Below are positions 63,595-64,000 of a DNA stretch of 64,000 nucleotides, in pieces. Each line of letters starts with the position of its first letter. The first letter of the stretch is position 1. The position numbers and the translations under genes were made by a program. The notes beneath the pieces are model-generated. The model saw only the letters and a program-made list of their open reading frames with translations, made no database searches and had not been told where the DNA came from. The stretch lies in the NCBI GenBank assembly GCA_949316235.1, contig OX438752.1, positions 1,325,001 through 1,389,000 on the forward strand, read 5' to 3'. This DNA comes from Oegoconia quadripuncta. Its lineage: Eukaryota > Arthropoda > Insecta > Lepidoptera > Autostichidae.

Positions 63595-63860
63595 CATGTG
63601 GAGATGATGAATGAAAGAAGGCTAACGAAAGAGATATACGATGCGAATGTGGATGGTAGTGTCGGTAGGGGAAGACCACGGCGAACGTACCATGATCAAA
63701 TCGGGGACGTCTTAAAGAAAGGCCAATTCAAGAATACCCTAAACCGACGGGCATGTATGAACAATTTTATGAGAGTGAAGGAAGCAGAAGAGGTGTGATC
63801 GTAGCAAGTGGAAGTCTGTGGTCTCTGCCTATCCTTACGGGAAACAGGCGTGACTGTATG
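63595..63860 (+). pseudogene. RTE-like LINE, C-terminal ORF end and 3' end
   Basis: Open frame 63595-63798: [68 protein letters not shown]. This is the C-terminal block typical of many insect RTE/BovB-like ORFs. The 3' end 'gtctctgcctatccttacgg, gaaacaggcgtgactgtatg' and (TATG)n follow. Confidence 0.75.
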
Positions 63861-63921
63861 TATGTATGAATTCAACTTTGTACATTCTAGTATAACGGAC
63901 TTCCCAGAAACAACCTCTCTG

Positions 63922-64000
63922 TCAAATCAAATACGCTTTATTGTTTAAATAAGGAAGATACATTAAATATCTTATAGAAACTACAAATTAGACGGCTTTA
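63922..64000 (-). mobile_element. LINE 3' tail running out of the window
   Basis: 'tcaaatcaaatacgctttat' starts a reversed LINE tail (compare 54968). The family cannot be told from what remains. Confidence 0.4.

Overview
This window is repeat-dense insect DNA, most likely from a moth or butterfly. The evidence is a low-GC background, large introns, several tRNA-derived SINE families, the tails of CR1/Jockey-, RTE- and R1-type LINEs, PIF/Harbinger and Tc1/mariner derivatives, and the recurring 'cccgcgggat...gcgaagc.gcggg' repeats common in lepidopteran genomes. There are no operons, phage genes or CRISPR arrays. The species call is inference; the repeats and exons are read directly.

Host gene. 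Three short, GC-rich, plus-strand exons chain in one frame: 27679-27770 (start codon at 27703), 40061-40151 and 52405-52467. Each has a canonical acceptor and donor, and the introns are about 12.3 kb each. Together they give 74 codons of a Ser/Arg/Lys-rich, then Gly-rich N-terminus. I do not recognise the protein. Nearly everything after 27 kb is therefore intronic transposon debris; everything before is upstream intron or flank.

Layout. 1-2.54 kb: a large foldback element with ~570-bp inverted arms and a decayed ubiquitin-specific-protease-like pseudogene. 2.5-6 kb: mostly unassigned, with a GC-rich island at 3.3-3.6 kb. 6-27 kb: dense SINEs (families A, B and C below), LINE 3' ends and MITEs, often nested. 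28.3-28.9 kb and 9.3-9.8 kb: two elements sharing an unfamiliar conserved ORF tail. 33.4-36.5 kb: a CR1/Jockey-superfamily LINE whose 972-codon endonuclease-reverse transcriptase ORF is intact, the only long open frame here. 37.7-38.7 kb: a Tc1/mariner-type element with ~225-bp TIRs. 38.7-39.3 kb: an RTE-like pseudogene. 41.3-42.6 kb: a long hairpin and a tandem duplication. 51-54 kb: a SINE split by a TA-flanked hairpin MITE, exon 3, and a Jockey copy apparently broken by two insertions, one carrying a 98-bp higher-order minisatellite. 57-64 kb: further nested insertions, including an R1-type fragment inside a MITE and a Harbinger derivative inside a SINE.

Names used: SINE A has a tRNA-like head (gacgacctgtttggtgtagtgg) and a body ending in 'gatggcgctgtgtgtatgtc' plus a TTTA tail. 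SINE B has a related head (ccgattggtgtagtggatag). SINE C has the head 'accgcctccgtggctcaatg', a body with 'ggtagggcattttaaatgtc', and an end 'gtgcat' plus poly-A. SINE D and E are other tRNA-like families. LINE families 1-3 are CR1/Daphne-like 3' ends told apart by their 3' UTRs. No experiment or database search was available; family names rest on recognised motifs.
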